NCBI GenBank assembly: GCA_902363445.1
Contig: CABJAB010000002.1
Coordinates: forward strand, 463,811-527,810
Reading direction: 5' to 3'
Length of the DNA: 64,000 nt
From: Lachnospiraceae bacterium
Lineage (GTDB): Bacteria > Bacillota > Clostridia > Lachnospirales > Lachnospiraceae
Shown here: positions 37,554-46,777 of the stretch, piece by piece
Layout: each line of letters begins with the position of its first letter
Numbering within the stretch: the stretch's first letter is position 1
Translations under genes and position numbers: made by a program
The notes under the pieces: model-generated
Database searches by the model: none
What the model was told of the DNA's origin: nothing
The model's input: only the letters and a program-made list of their open reading frames with translations

Positions 37554-38655
37554 AGATTTCTACGTTCTCTGCCTTTTCTGTTTGAATGATGCAGACCCAG
37601 GTCTTTCCCTGGTTCAGCTTGATCTCATTTCCATTTGTATCGTAATACCGGGTGATTCCCCAGTCGCCGTCCTTTTTCCAGGTGACGTCGATGGCTTTCC
37701 CGTCAGTGATATACTTCCCGGCGCCTTCTCCCATCACATAGATATAGAGATATTCTGTGTCATAATAATGCTCGTATTCACAGTATTGAAGCAGAATATT
37801 CCGGCAGGACAGCTGTTCTCCGGTCGTATCGTCAATCTGTGGTTCCCCGTACTGGGAACGATAATATTCTCCCGATTCAGAGTCATAGGTAAAAAGAGGA
37901 GTGTTGGATGAATAACCCGGCTTCACAAAATTCGCCGCTGACGCACCGGTCAGCTCCGGAGCTTCTCCGTCTTTTACAAACTGATAATGTCCCGTATAAT
38001 CCTCCGCGTACTGCCAGCTGTATCCCATCTTCTCTGCCCCAGCCGTGATTCCCGCGGCGGAGGCATAGGCATTGTGAGGCTTCGGCCGGTCGTCCGTCCG
38101 GTAAAAGACGGTCTCTCCGATGCCCAGCACACCATTCAGGTTATCACAATTATCCGTATCCATATAGTCCAAAGCATAATTACATTGGCCATAATGGACA
38201 AAAATAGGATCAAATTCATGCTGGAGCAAAACATAATAGGTCCTTGCGCTCCTCATGGAGCCGATCTTGTCCAGACCATCCCAGTCTTCAAAGATTCCCA
38301 TCAGCCGGACGGTATTTCCCTCCGTAGGAGCTTCGTAAATGACATCGGCTTTTCCGATGCCGCTCTGCGGGACAGCGGCCCGGACGTTGCTCAGCATCAC
38401 AGCGATCGGACGCCTTCTTCCTATGGCCTCAGACACGACTTTTCCAGTCAGATAGCTTCTGCACATTCCTTCTGGAAGTACTTCTTCCGTTTCTTCTTCT
38501 GCCGTCTCATTCTCTTCCTCTGTCGTCTCTTTCACAGCCTCGGTCTCAGAAGATGCCTCTGTGACAGGAAGCGTTTCATCAGCCTGTTTTCCGCAGCCGG
38601 AAAGCAGGGCAAGCACTAATGCGAGGACAGCAAAAGCCATCGGCCTCTTTTTCAT
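37546..38655 (-). CDS. DUF3048 lipoprotein, copy 1
   Basis: 369 residues. Lipobox LLSGCGK at residues about 18-24 with N-terminal signal, then an acidic Glu/Thr-rich linker, and a DUF3048 domain starting MCRSYLTGKVVSEAIGRRRPIAVMLSNVRAAVPQSGIGKADVIYEAPTEG. Conserved HYGQCNYA, SGEYYRSQYGEPQ and the ending NEIKLNQGKTWVCI are shared with the second copy at 50173-51291. Function unknown; YerB belongs to the same family. Upstream ybeY is 9 bases away, so they are likely one transcript. Confidence 0.9.
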   Translation of the reverse strand: MKKRPMAFAVLALVLALLSGCGKQADETLPVTEASSETEAVKETTEEENETAEEETEEVLPEGMCRSYLTGKVVSEAIGRRRPIAVMLSNVRAAVPQSGIGKADVIYEAPTEGNTVRLMGIFEDWDGLDKIGSMRSARTYYVLLQHEFDPIFVHYGQCNYALDYMDTDNCDNLNGVLGIGETVFYRTDDRPKPHNAYASAAGITAGAEKMGYSWQYAEDYTGHYQFVKDGEAPELTGASAANFVKPGYSSNTPLFTYDSESGEYYRSQYGEPQIDDTTGEQLSCRNILLQYCEYEHYYDTEYLYIYVMGEGAGKYITDGKAIDVTWKKDGDWGITRYYDTNGNEIKLNQGKTWVCIIQTEKAENVEIYE

Positions 38656-38664
38656 ATATCCATC

Positions 38665-39168
38665 CTATTCTCTCGGAATGTCCAGAGCTTCCATCAGAAG
38701 CCGCTGGCGTTCCTCCATTAAAATTCTGTCTTTTTCCTCTATGTGATCATAACCCATGAGATGAAGCATGCTGTGCGCCGTCAGAAAAGCCAGCTCCCTT
38801 GTGAGCGAATGGCCGTATGAGGCCGCCTGCTCCCGGATCTTATCCACAGAAAGAATGATGTCACCCAGCAGAAGCTCGCCGGTCTCCGGATTGAAACAGT
38901 CAAACGCGCTCTCTTCCTCCAGGAAGCCAAATTCTGCCGGCGATCCATATTCCGCCATGGGAAAAGACAGCACATCCGTCGTCTTATCAAGCCCCCGGAA
39001 TTCCCGGTTGATCCTCCGCACCTCTTCGGCGTCAGTAAGCGTCACACTGATCTCGGCCTCATAAGGACAGGACTCCTGTATGAGAGCTGCATCTACCACG
39101 CGCCTTACGATATCCTCATAAGGAATCTCAAACGGCTCGCGCGCTTCATAAGAGATATCACAGGTCAT
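38665..39168 (-). CDS. ybeY: Endoribonuclease YbeY (rRNA maturation)
   Basis: 167 residues. The zinc motif HSMLHLMGYDH (normally HGxLHLxGYDH) has the three histidines intact with the G changed to S. LSFPMAEYGSP is the central strand. It trims 16S rRNA and acts in ribosome quality control. Overlaps phoH by four bases, the conserved phoH-ybeY pair. Confidence 0.95.
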   Translation of the reverse strand: MTCDISYEAREPFEIPYEDIVRRVVDAALIQESCPYEAEISVTLTDAEEVRRINREFRGLDKTTDVLSFPMAEYGSPAEFGFLEEESAFDCFNPETGELLLGDIILSVDKIREQAASYGHSLTRELAFLTAHSMLHLMGYDHIEEKDRILMEERQRLLMEALDIPRE

Positions 39169-40163
39169 CTGTTTCCTCCCGGCTTTCTTGCCTTTCCTCC
39201 CGACGGACTTTTGCTTTCGTACGCCTCATAAGCCTGTACGATTTTCTGCACCAGAGGATGTCTCACAATATCCTTGCTGCTCAGGCGTATAAAAGAAATC
39301 TCATCAATCTTTCGGAGCACCTTCACCGCCATATCCAATCCGGAAGGCCCGTCCCCCACAAGGTCACGCTGACTCATATCCCCAGTCACAATGACCTTAG
39401 AACCGAATCCAATCCTGGTAAGGAACATCTTCATCTGTGCCGGAGTCGTGTTCTGCGCCTCATCCAGGATGATATACGCATTATCCAGAGTCCTGCCTCT
39501 CATGTAAGCCAGAGGGGCTACCTCAATGAGTCCCTTTTCCGCGTTGTGCAGATAGCTGTCGGCCCCCATAATCTCATAAAGGGCATCGTAAAGAGGGCGA
39601 AGATAGGGGTCTATCTTGCTCTGCAGGTCTCCCGGAAGGAAGCCCAGTTTCTCTCCCGCTTCTATGGCCGGCCGCGTCAGGATGATCCTGCCGACTTCAT
39701 TGTTTTTAAAAGCCTGGATAGCCATGGCCATGGCCAGATATGTCTTTCCGGTGCCGGCCGGCCCAAGGCCGAATACGATCATTTTTTCCCGTATGGCGTC
39801 CACGTATTCTTTTTGTCCGATGGTTTTTGGTTTGACCGGCTTGCCGGACATCGTCCTGCAGATCAAATCCCGGTCGATTTCCAGAATCTTGCCGTCTTTC
39901 TCTTCAAACGTAAGGGATAAAGCATAATCCACATTTTGTTCTGTAATGATATTGCCTCGTTTTGAAAGCTCGATCAGATTTCCGAAGACACTGCTGGCCC
40001 TTGTCACCATCTGCTCCGGACCGATGACCTTGATGCATCCATCTCTGGACACCATGGTCACGCGAAGAGTCCGCTCGATCTTCTTCAGATAAGCGTCAAA
40101 CTGGCCGCAGACATTCCGCTCGTGTTCCGCAGGAATGTCGATCATCGTTTCCACAATACCCAT
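39165..40163 (-). CDS. phoH: PhoH family ATPase
   Basis: 332 residues. Walker A GLGPAGTGKTYLAMAMA and the DEAQNTTPAQMKMFLTRIG region (Walker B plus sensor) are intact. Start is ATG at 40163 with GAAGGAGAC ahead; MIDIPAE six codons later is possible. PhoH with YbeY belongs to an RNA-processing or ribosome-related module. It is followed by ybeY, a fixed pair in Firmicutes. Confidence 0.93.
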   Translation of the reverse strand: MGIVETMIDIPAEHERNVCGQFDAYLKKIERTLRVTMVSRDGCIKVIGPEQMVTRASSVFGNLIELSKRGNIITEQNVDYALSLTFEEKDGKILEIDRDLICRTMSGKPVKPKTIGQKEYVDAIREKMIVFGLGPAGTGKTYLAMAMAIQAFKNNEVGRIILTRPAIEAGEKLGFLPGDLQSKIDPYLRPLYDALYEIMGADSYLHNAEKGLIEVAPLAYMRGRTLDNAYIILDEAQNTTPAQMKMFLTRIGFGSKVIVTGDMSQRDLVGDGPSGLDMAVKVLRKIDEISFIRLSSKDIVRHPLVQKIVQAYEAYESKSPSGGKARKPGGNR

Positions 40164-40243
40164 GCTTTCTTCTGTCTCCTTCTATTTGCTATTTCTTATT
40201 CTAACATTTTTTTCCGTAAATAGAACCCCTTTTCCAAAAAAAG

Positions 40244-41497
40244 TTATTCCTCTGCAAGTGCGATGGCCTCCGTGGCATGGATCGTGCCGGTCACATCGCA
40301 GGTATCTGTCCCCACTGAAGCCTGATAAGAAGCGTCCTCCACCTTGACACCTGCGGCCTCCAGATTTTCACAATATGCCTGAAACCGTTTTTCTGCCTGC
40401 TCTTTTGCAGCCGTCTCTGAATAAACTCCTTCGGCATCCCGGTATTCCCTCGCAGTCACAGTTCCCCATCCCAACGGAAGATAAAAGTTTCCCCAAAGAT
40501 GTACTTGGCTGTAAGTGTCCACTTCATCCGACTTCTCATAAGTATTCTTTCCTCCCGGCACATAATGGCGGCTTCCGAACAGCCACAGATAACGGCGTAC
40601 CTTTTTCTGCCCCGTATAATACTGTTCGGGATATGTCAGGGAAAAACTATCTTTATAAAGATAAGTCGTGCTGGCAATGACATCGCCGTCAGCCTTTACA
40701 CCCTCGGTCTTCAAAAGGTTTCCTCCCTCATCCTTGATCTCCACGATTCCGGAGATCAGAATCTGCCCGGGCTCTACCGTGTCCCCCACATGGACGGCTG
40801 GAGTCCCGGTCCTGGTGATCATGGAAAGAATGATCCCTCCTCTGCTGGCCGTCACGTCACGGCCCAGAGCCGAGGTATCCGGCACCTCCTGGCCGGTCAG
40901 AGACTCTGCCTCTTCCTTTTCTTCCTCTTGTCCGGTATCGGCCGCCGCTTCCAGCACCTGGTTCTCCTTAATCCGGATGATCAGACGGTTTCCGGATATC
41001 TCCGCGGACACCCAGGTAATATCGTTATAGTGATTCCGGATATCTTTTTCAATATCCTCACACACAATTCCCGCTTTCTTCATCCCGTGCGAATATCCCT
41101 TCGTCTCCAGAAAATGAAGAAGCGTGCTGTCCGTGTATTTGGTATTTCCCTCCATGCGGATGTCCCAGATAAACAACGAAGAAGCGTACAAAAGGCCCGT
41201 ACAGACAAGGATACCCACATAAAATGCCAGACGCTTCCGGCTTCTCCTCAGAAAAAAAGGAAGTCCTCTTTTTTCTTTTATCAGAAGCTTTACCTGTGCT
41301 TTCCTGGAGAGTTTCCTGGCCTCATAAAAGTCGCCGGCAGCTATACAGAACCGGTATCCGTCTCCGTCCCGTTCAATCCTCGTAAGCGGGATTCCATGAA
41401 AACCGCATAAATTAAAAAAACGTTCAGGGCTTCCACCTTCCGCTCTGACCGTTAAGCTTCCGTTCCACTGCCCACGTCTATTCATAAATGATCTCAC
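40244..41497 (-). CDS. yqfD: Sporulation protein YqfD
   Basis: 417 residues. One membrane helix (about 95-115) after a cytoplasmic N-terminal domain; the rest is extracellular or in the spore membrane space, with RKVRRYLWLFGSRHYVPGG and GWGTVTAREYRDAEG. YqfD is a mother-cell sporulation protein made under sigma E. It overlaps yqfC by 20 bases. Confidence 0.92.
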   Translation of the reverse strand: MRSFMNRRGQWNGSLTVRAEGGSPERFFNLCGFHGIPLTRIERDGDGYRFCIAAGDFYEARKLSRKAQVKLLIKEKRGLPFFLRRSRKRLAFYVGILVCTGLLYASSLFIWDIRMEGNTKYTDSTLLHFLETKGYSHGMKKAGIVCEDIEKDIRNHYNDITWVSAEISGNRLIIRIKENQVLEAAADTGQEEEKEEAESLTGQEVPDTSALGRDVTASRGGIILSMITRTGTPAVHVGDTVEPGQILISGIVEIKDEGGNLLKTEGVKADGDVIASTTYLYKDSFSLTYPEQYYTGQKKVRRYLWLFGSRHYVPGGKNTYEKSDEVDTYSQVHLWGNFYLPLGWGTVTAREYRDAEGVYSETAAKEQAEKRFQAYCENLEAAGVKVEDASYQASVGTDTCDVTGTIHATEAIALAEE

Positions 41498-41741
41498 GAA
41501 TCCTTCCTTCGATTTTCATAGCCTCCCGGTTGAAATAGGAGATCACCAGATCACTTCCGGTAATCTTTATTCTGCACATACCGCTCAAGACCCGTATACA
41601 CTCGGGCCCGTATTCCAGGATTCCTTTATGGTTCTCGATGGTAAGCTCCCTGCATCCGAGAGCAGTGATGACGGCGGCCCCCAGACATAAGTCCTGCGGA
41701 AGCTCCAGGGCCGACACCAATGATTCCATCCCTTTTTTCAT
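41478..41741 (-). CDS. yqfC: YabP/YqfC family sporulation protein
   Basis: 87 residues. Compact beta-rich protein with LSALELPQDLCLGAAVITALGCRELTIENHKGILEY and RVLSGMCRIKITGSDLVISYFNREAMKIEGRI, matching YabP/YqfC. Mother-cell expressed in B. subtilis. It precedes yqfD. Confidence 0.93.
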   Translation of the reverse strand: MKKGMESLVSALELPQDLCLGAAVITALGCRELTIENHKGILEYGPECIRVLSGMCRIKITGSDLVISYFNREAMKIEGRIREIIYE

Positions 41742-41785
41742 CGGCGCCCCTCTTTTCTTTTACATTTCAGTTTATGAAAAAGGGG

Positions 41786-41819
41786 CAAAAAAAAGAACCA
41801 TTGAGGTACAATGGCTCTT
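41786..41819 (-). terminator. Terminator of rpsU
   Basis: Stem AGAACCATTG / CAATGGCTCT in plus (41794-41803, 41809-41818); on minus RNA the one mismatch becomes a G-U pair. Followed on minus by eight T residues, between rpsU and yqfC. Confidence 0.85.
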
Positions 41820-41833
41820 TTTCGTCTGCACAA

Positions 41834-42010
41834 TTAATTGTATTTACGTTTTCTTGCGGCTTCAGACTTCTTCTTGCGACGAACGCTGGGTTTTTCGTAA
41901 TGTTCTCTTTTACGAATCTCCTGCTGAATGCCGGCCTTCGCACAGTTTCTTTTGAATCTGCGTAAGGCACTATCTAAACTTTCATTGTCTTTCACAATAA
42001 CGTTTGACAT
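41834..42010 (-). CDS. rpsU: 30S ribosomal protein S21
   Basis: 58 residues, too short for a standard length cut-off but clear. It reads [19 protein letters not shown] then [17 protein letters not shown] and ends [13 protein letters not shown], a basic S21 sequence. S21 lies near the anti-Shine-Dalgarno region of the small subunit. It has its own promoter, a leader hairpin and its own terminator. The best ribosome site is AGGTG seven bases before ATG; GGAGGGAGG is a little farther up. Confidence 0.96.
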   Translation of the reverse strand: MSNVIVKDNESLDSALRRFKRNCAKAGIQQEIRKREHYEKPSVRRKKKSEAARKRKYN

Positions 42011-42032
42011 AGACTCACACCTAACCTCCCTC

Positions 42033-42060
42033 CAGTTGTGTATTGTGCATAATACAACTG
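42033..42060 (-). promoter_or_regulatory. Leader hairpin upstream of rpsU
   Basis: CAGTTGTATT and AATACACAACTG form a stem with a two-base bulge in the rpsU leader (arms at 42051-42060 and 42033-42044). It lies between promoter and ribosome site. A control site for S21 is possible, but a random stem cannot be excluded. Confidence 0.5.
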
Positions 42061-42087
42061 TTTGGGTATATTTTTCGCACTACCTTT

Positions 42088-42115
42088 AGTATATCATAAA
42101 TTCCGTTTTCGTCAA
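42088..42115 (-). promoter_or_regulatory. SigmaA-type promoter of rpsU
   Basis: On minus: -35 TTGACG (42110-42115), 16-base spacer, -10 TATACT (42088-42093). It begins within a few bases of the alaS stop codon. Confidence 0.75.
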
Positions 42116-42118
42116 TAC

Positions 42119-44761
42119 CTATTTTACTTGTTCTGCGATAACTTCCAGTGTTTTTTTCAGCGCTTCCTCTATACCTGCAGGATTCTTTCCGCCGGCTTGA
42201 GCCATACCGGGACGTCCGCCGCCGCCACCACCGACACAGGATGCGATCGCTTTTATAAGGTTTCCAGCATGAGCGCCCTTTTTCTGCGCTTCTTCCGTCG
42301 CCGTCGCCATCAGGCTGACCTTGCCTGCATTTTCAGAAATGATGACCACCACGCCTTCGCCAATCTTCTCCTTCAGCTGATCGCCCAGACTCCTGAGACC
42401 GTTCATATCCACATCTTTTACCTGTGCAGCCAAGACTTTAACACCTTTTATCTCCGTAACCTGGTCCATCGCGTCGCCTACAGCTTCATTGGCCAGCTTG
42501 CTTTTGAGTTTTTCATTTTCAGAATGAAGGGTTTTTATTTCCTCCTGAAGGGATTCTATCTTCTTAATGAGCCCTGACGGCTCCGCTTTAGCAGCCTTTG
42601 CGGCCGCGTGGAGCTCGGCTTCCAGATCCTTATAATGGCGGAATACCCCTTTTCCCGTAAGAGCCTCAATCCTTCTGACTCCGGCAGCGATGCCCGCCTC
42701 GGAAATAATTTTAAACGTGGTGATGGATGCGGTGTTCGCCACATGGGTTCCGCCGCAGAGCTCCTTCGAGAAATCTCCCATGGACACCACCCGGACCGTA
42801 TCCCCATACTTTTCGCCGAACAATGCCGTCGCTCCGGCCTTCTTGGCGTCTTCAATACTCATGATATCTGTCTGCACAGGAATCGAAGCCAAAATCTCTT
42901 CATTTACGATTTCTTCTACCTTCTCAATCTCGTCGGGAGTCATGGCTGAAAAATGAGTGAAGTCGAACCGGAGCCTGTCGGCCGCTACGAAAGAACCGGC
43001 CTGTTCCACATGAGAACCAAGTACCATACGCAGAGCTTTTTGAAGGAGATGAGTCGCACTGTGGTTTTTACAGGTCTCTGTACGGTTCTCTCCGTCCACC
43101 TTCATGGACACCTGGCTGCCCACCTGGAGCATTCCTTCTGACACATGGCCCACATGGCCCACTTTTCCGCCCTGAAGCTTTATGACGTCTTCCACGATAA
43201 ATTCGGCATCATCGGTACACAGAATACCGGTATCCGCTTTCTGTCCGCCCATCGTAGCATAAAAGGGAGTCTTGTCCGTGATCACCGTGCCTGCCTGGCC
43301 GTCCGTCAGAGCCTGTACGATCTCATCCGCCGTGGTCAGGGCCGTTATCCGTCCGGTATCGCAAAGCGTCTCATAGCCGGTGAATTCTGTGGTGAGCTCC
43401 GCGTCAAGACCCTGATAGATATCTTCACGCCCCATATAGTTGCTTTTCTTCCTGGAGCTTCTGGCCATTTCCCGCTGGACCTCCATGGCCTTTTTAAACC
43501 CTTCTTCATCCACGGAAAACCCTTTTTCTTCCAGAATCTCTCTGGTCAGGTCCAGAGGGAATCCATAAGTGTCATAGAGGCGGAAGGCATCCTCTCCCTC
43601 AAGCACCGTTTTTCCTTCTTCTCTGAGCCTGCTTTCCAGTTCCGCCAAAATGCTCAGGCCCTGGTCGATGGTCTTATCGAATTTGTCCTCTTCTTCCGTA
43701 AGGACCTTGAAGATCATCTCTTTCTTTTCATCCAGCTCCGGATAGCCGTCTTTGGACAATTCGATGACTGTTTCGCTCAGTCTGGCCAGGAATTTCCCTT
43801 CAATCCCAAGAAGCCTCCCATGGCGGGACGCACGGCGCAGAAGTCTCCTCAGCACGTAACCCCGGCCTTCATTGGAAGGCATGATGCCGTCAGATATCAT
43901 AAAGGTACAGGAGCGGACGTGATCCGTGATCAGACGGAGCGACACATCCTTTTCCTCATTTTCCATATAAGAAATCCCGGCAAGCTCCGCCACCTTATCC
44001 AGCAAAGCCTTGATGGTATCAACGGCAAATATGGAATCCACATCCTGAACCACTACCGCAAGTCGTTCCAGGCCCATCCCGGTATCAATATTCTTATAGT
44101 CCAGAGGAGTATAGTTGTTATGGCCGTCATTATTGAACTGGGTGAAAACGTTATTCCAAACCTCCATATACCGGTCACATTCACAGCCTACGGTACATCC
44201 CGGCCTGCCGCAGCCATATTTTTCCCCTCTGTCATAATAGATCTCAGAACAGGGACCGCAGGGCCCTGCTCCGTGCTCCCAAAAGTTATCCTCTTTCCCG
44301 AATTTAAAGATTCGGTCCGCCGGAATGCCAATTTCCTTATTCCAAATCTCAAAGGCTTCATCATCCTCCAGATATACGGAAGGATACAGGCGGTCAGCGT
44401 CCAGTCCTACCACTTTTGTCAAAAATTCCCAGGACCACGCGATGGCTTCATGCTTAAAGTAATCCCCGAAAGAAAAATTTCCCAGCATTTCAAAAAACGT
44501 GCCGTGTCGGGCCGTTTTCCCAACATTTTCAATATCTCCTGTACGGATACATTTCTGGCAGGTGGTCACCCGTTTCCTGGGCGGTATCTCCTGTCCTGTA
44601 AAATAGGGCTTGAGCGGTGCCATGCCCGAATTGATCAACAGCAGACTGTTGTCATTATGGGGCACCAAAGAAAAGCTCTTCATTATCAAATGCCCTTTGC
44701 TTTCGAAAAACTCCAGAAACATCCGCCTGAGCTGATTTACGCCGTACTTTTCCACGATCAT
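42119..44761 (-). CDS. alaS: Alanyl-tRNA synthetase
   Basis: 880 residues, full length. Class II catalytic core with RKRVTTCQKCIRTGDIENVG and GMGLERLA, the editing domain with HSATHLLQKALR and CGGTHVANT, and the C-terminal oligomerisation domain ending in GGGGGGRPGMAQAGGK. Charges tRNA-Ala. It is the last gene of a tyrS-small ORF-alaS unit, with no T-box leader in between. Confidence 0.98.
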   Translation of the reverse strand: MIVEKYGVNQLRRMFLEFFESKGHLIMKSFSLVPHNDNSLLLINSGMAPLKPYFTGQEIPPRKRVTTCQKCIRTGDIENVGKTARHGTFFEMLGNFSFGDYFKHEAIAWSWEFLTKVVGLDADRLYPSVYLEDDEAFEIWNKEIGIPADRIFKFGKEDNFWEHGAGPCGPCSEIYYDRGEKYGCGRPGCTVGCECDRYMEVWNNVFTQFNNDGHNNYTPLDYKNIDTGMGLERLAVVVQDVDSIFAVDTIKALLDKVAELAGISYMENEEKDVSLRLITDHVRSCTFMISDGIMPSNEGRGYVLRRLLRRASRHGRLLGIEGKFLARLSETVIELSKDGYPELDEKKEMIFKVLTEEEDKFDKTIDQGLSILAELESRLREEGKTVLEGEDAFRLYDTYGFPLDLTREILEEKGFSVDEEGFKKAMEVQREMARSSRKKSNYMGREDIYQGLDAELTTEFTGYETLCDTGRITALTTADEIVQALTDGQAGTVITDKTPFYATMGGQKADTGILCTDDAEFIVEDVIKLQGGKVGHVGHVSEGMLQVGSQVSMKVDGENRTETCKNHSATHLLQKALRMVLGSHVEQAGSFVAADRLRFDFTHFSAMTPDEIEKVEEIVNEEILASIPVQTDIMSIEDAKKAGATALFGEKYGDTVRVVSMGDFSKELCGGTHVANTASITTFKIISEAGIAAGVRRIEALTGKGVFRHYKDLEAELHAAAKAAKAEPSGLIKKIESLQEEIKTLHSENEKLKSKLANEAVGDAMDQVTEIKGVKVLAAQVKDVDMNGLRSLGDQLKEKIGEGVVVIISENAGKVSLMATATEEAQKKGAHAGNLIKAIASCVGGGGGGRPGMAQAGGKNPAGIEEALKKTLEVIAEQVK

Positions 44762-44785
44762 TCCTCCATGTGTTTCATTCTGTCT

Positions 44786-44929
44786 TTATTTTTTTGCCGG
44801 GTCTTCGTTCACCTTGGCATCTTTGTGTTTCCTCAGCTTGATCCCGCACATGATACCGCCAAATGCCACCGCGCCCAAAAATATAAATTTTACTGCGGTC
44901 TGATACAGTACTGAAAAAAATGCTCCCAT
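44786..44929 (-). CDS. 47-residue membrane peptide between tyrS and alaS
   Basis: 47 residues starting MGAFFSVLYQTAVKFIFLGAV, a single membrane helix of about 20 residues (about 5-28), then a basic tail with KLRKHKDAK and ending EDPAKK. A strong GGAGGG ribosome site lies six bases ahead of the ATG. It is 34 bases after tyrS and 24 before alaS, so it is probably co-transcribed with both. It looks real by its ribosome site, hydrophobicity and placement. Function unknown. Confidence 0.75.
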   Translation of the reverse strand: MGAFFSVLYQTAVKFIFLGAVAFGGIMCGIKLRKHKDAKVNEDPAKK

Positions 44930-44963
44930 GGAAAACCCTCCATTTCTGATCTTGATTTATCCG

Positions 44964-46196
44964 TTACTCTTCTATTTTAACCTGATGATACGCTTTCTTT
45001 CCCTTTTTTATGAGCAGAGCGCCGTCCCTGAGATCGGCACTGGTAAATTTCCGGTCAATGGCCGTCACCTTTTCGCCGTTTACCGTCACTCCGCCTTGAG
45101 TAATCAATCTGCGCCCTTCCGACCGGGTGGGCGCCAGCTTCGTATCCACAAGAAGGGTGATCAGATCCTTCCCTTCATCCAAATCCGCTTTCTTGTACAC
45201 GGTGGTAGGCATGTCCACACTCATACCGCCCCGGGCGAAAAGCTCCTTCGCGGCCTCCTGAGCCTTTTCCGCTTCTTTTTCACCGTGAACGATCTTGGTG
45301 ATCTCATAGGCCAGCACTTCTTTCGCACGGTTGATCTCCGAACCCTCTAAGGCTCCCAGCCGCCTCACTTCATCCATAGGGAGGAAAGTGAGAAGCCCAA
45401 GGCATTCTTCTACCTTTGCGTCCTCAATGTTCCTCCAGTACTGGTAAAATTCGTAAGGAGAGGTCTTGGCCGGATCCAGCCATACGGCCCCCTTCATGGT
45501 CTTCCCCATCTTAATGCCCTCACTGGTGGTAAGAAGCTTAAATGTGAGGCCGTATGCCGGCTTGCTCTCCTTTCTGCGGATGAGCTCCACGCCTCCTATG
45601 ATATTGGACCACTGGTCATTGCCGCCCATCTGCAGCCTGCATCCATGCTTCCGGTTCAACACCAGGAAATCATAGGACTGCATGACCATATAATTGAATT
45701 CGAAAAACGTCAGGCCTTTTTCCATTCTCTGCTTATAACACTCCGCTGTCAGCATTTTATTCACGCTGAAATGGGCCCCCACATCCCGGAGAAAATCCAC
45801 ATAGTTCAGATTTAAAAGCCAGTCGGCGTTGTTTTCAATGATCGCGCCGTCATTGTCAAAGCTTATGAAACGGGACAGCTGGTTATAAAAGCATTCGGCA
45901 TTGTGCGCGATCGTTTCCTTCGTCATGACCTTGCGCATATCTGATTTGCCGCTCGGATCCCCCACCATGGTGGTCCCGCCGCCCAAAAGAGCGATGGGGC
46001 GGTGTCCGGCCTTCTGCATATGCATCATGGCCATGATGGTCAGAAAATGTCCGGCCGTCAGACTGTCGGCCGTAGCATCGAAACCGATGTAAAACGTCAC
46101 CCGTTCCTTCCCAAGCATCTCACGGATCTCATCCGCATTGGTCGCCTGTTCTATGAAACCGCGTTCTACCAGGGTATCGTATACATTTTGAGACAT
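44964..46196 (-). CDS. tyrS: Tyrosyl-tRNA synthetase
   Basis: 410 residues. Class I synthetase. The HIGH-like motif reads [10 protein letters not shown] (residues about 40-49), the KMSKS-like motif is KMGKT, and an S4 RNA-binding domain is at the C-terminus ([21 protein letters not shown]). It starts from a promoter close upstream with a leader of about 42 bases; no T-box is seen. Confidence 0.97.
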   Translation of the reverse strand: MSQNVYDTLVERGFIEQATNADEIREMLGKERVTFYIGFDATADSLTAGHFLTIMAMMHMQKAGHRPIALLGGGTTMVGDPSGKSDMRKVMTKETIAHNAECFYNQLSRFISFDNDGAIIENNADWLLNLNYVDFLRDVGAHFSVNKMLTAECYKQRMEKGLTFFEFNYMVMQSYDFLVLNRKHGCRLQMGGNDQWSNIIGGVELIRRKESKPAYGLTFKLLTTSEGIKMGKTMKGAVWLDPAKTSPYEFYQYWRNIEDAKVEECLGLLTFLPMDEVRRLGALEGSEINRAKEVLAYEITKIVHGEKEAEKAQEAAKELFARGGMSVDMPTTVYKKADLDEGKDLITLLVDTKLAPTRSEGRRLITQGGVTVNGEKVTAIDRKFTSADLRDGALLIKKGKKAYHQVKIEE

Positions 46197-46244
46197 CTAT
46201 TATCTCCTCCTTGTAAAATCGTCCATATTTTTACTCATTATCAT

Positions 46245-46273
46245 ATCGTATCACAGACCGCTTTTTTCTGCAA
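46245..46273 (-). promoter_or_regulatory. SigmaA-type promoter of tyrS
   Basis: On minus: -35 TTGCAG (46268-46273), 17-base spacer, -10 TACGAT (46245-46250). The leader is too short for a T-box. Confidence 0.65.
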
Positions 46274-46296
46274 GAATAAAGTAGAAAAGGACGCTG

Positions 46297-46776
46297 TCAA
46301 GCGCCCTCGTCTATCAAAAGACCGTCTCCGTCCGCAGCGGCCGTCGCCAGACAGTCGCATCTTTCATTTTCCGGATGTCCCGCATGCCCCTTCACCCATC
46401 GGAAGGATACCTCATGCGGTTCCTTCGCTTTCAAAAGCCGTTTCCACAGATCCACGTTTTTCACCGGCTCGTTCTTTCCGCGCTTCCACCCCTTCCGGAT
46501 CCATCCGTCCAGCCAGTGCTCCGTGAATGCCTTTACCACATAAGCCGAATCCGAAACGATTTCCACCTCGCACGGCCTGTTTAAGGCCTCCAGGCCAGCA
46601 ATGACTCCCATGAGCTCCATCCGGTTATTCGTCGTCTTCTTGTATCCGGCAGACAACTCCTTCTCATGAAGCACACCGCTGCCGTCCACATATTGGAGAA
46701 CCGCTCCATAGCCCCCAGGCCCGTCGGGATTCCCCCTGGCCGAGCCGTCCGTATATATCGTAACCTTCATAGTCAT
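46297..46776 (-). CDS. rnhA: Ribonuclease HI
   Basis: 159 residues. The DEDD active site is visible: [11 protein letters not shown] (D), [15 protein letters not shown] (E), [10 protein letters not shown] (D), and the C-terminal [15 protein letters not shown] (D). [11 protein letters not shown] is characteristic. Degrades RNA in RNA-DNA hybrids. It starts one base after the MutS-like gene ends and so is likely co-translated. Confidence 0.97.
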   Translation of the reverse strand: MTMKVTIYTDGSARGNPDGPGGYGAVLQYVDGSGVLHEKELSAGYKKTTNNRMELMGVIAGLEALNRPCEVEIVSDSAYVVKAFTEHWLDGWIRKGWKRGKNEPVKNVDLWKRLLKAKEPHEVSFRWVKGHAGHPENERCDCLATAAADGDGLLIDEGA

Positions 46777-46777
46777 T

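Noticed and set aside
41767..41970. 67-codon minus-strand frame overlapping rpsU
   Set aside because: It is another frame across rpsU; the 58-codon S21 frame has correct sequence and a ribosome site.
43145..44914. 589-codon plus-strand open frame
   Set aside because: Opposite alaS, which is full length and conserved; the long frame is a shadow of its codon use.
46197..46296. T-box leader upstream of tyrS
   Set aside because: The promoter sits about 42 bases before the start codon and no conserved T-box sequence (TGGNACCGCG) is seen there or before alaS.
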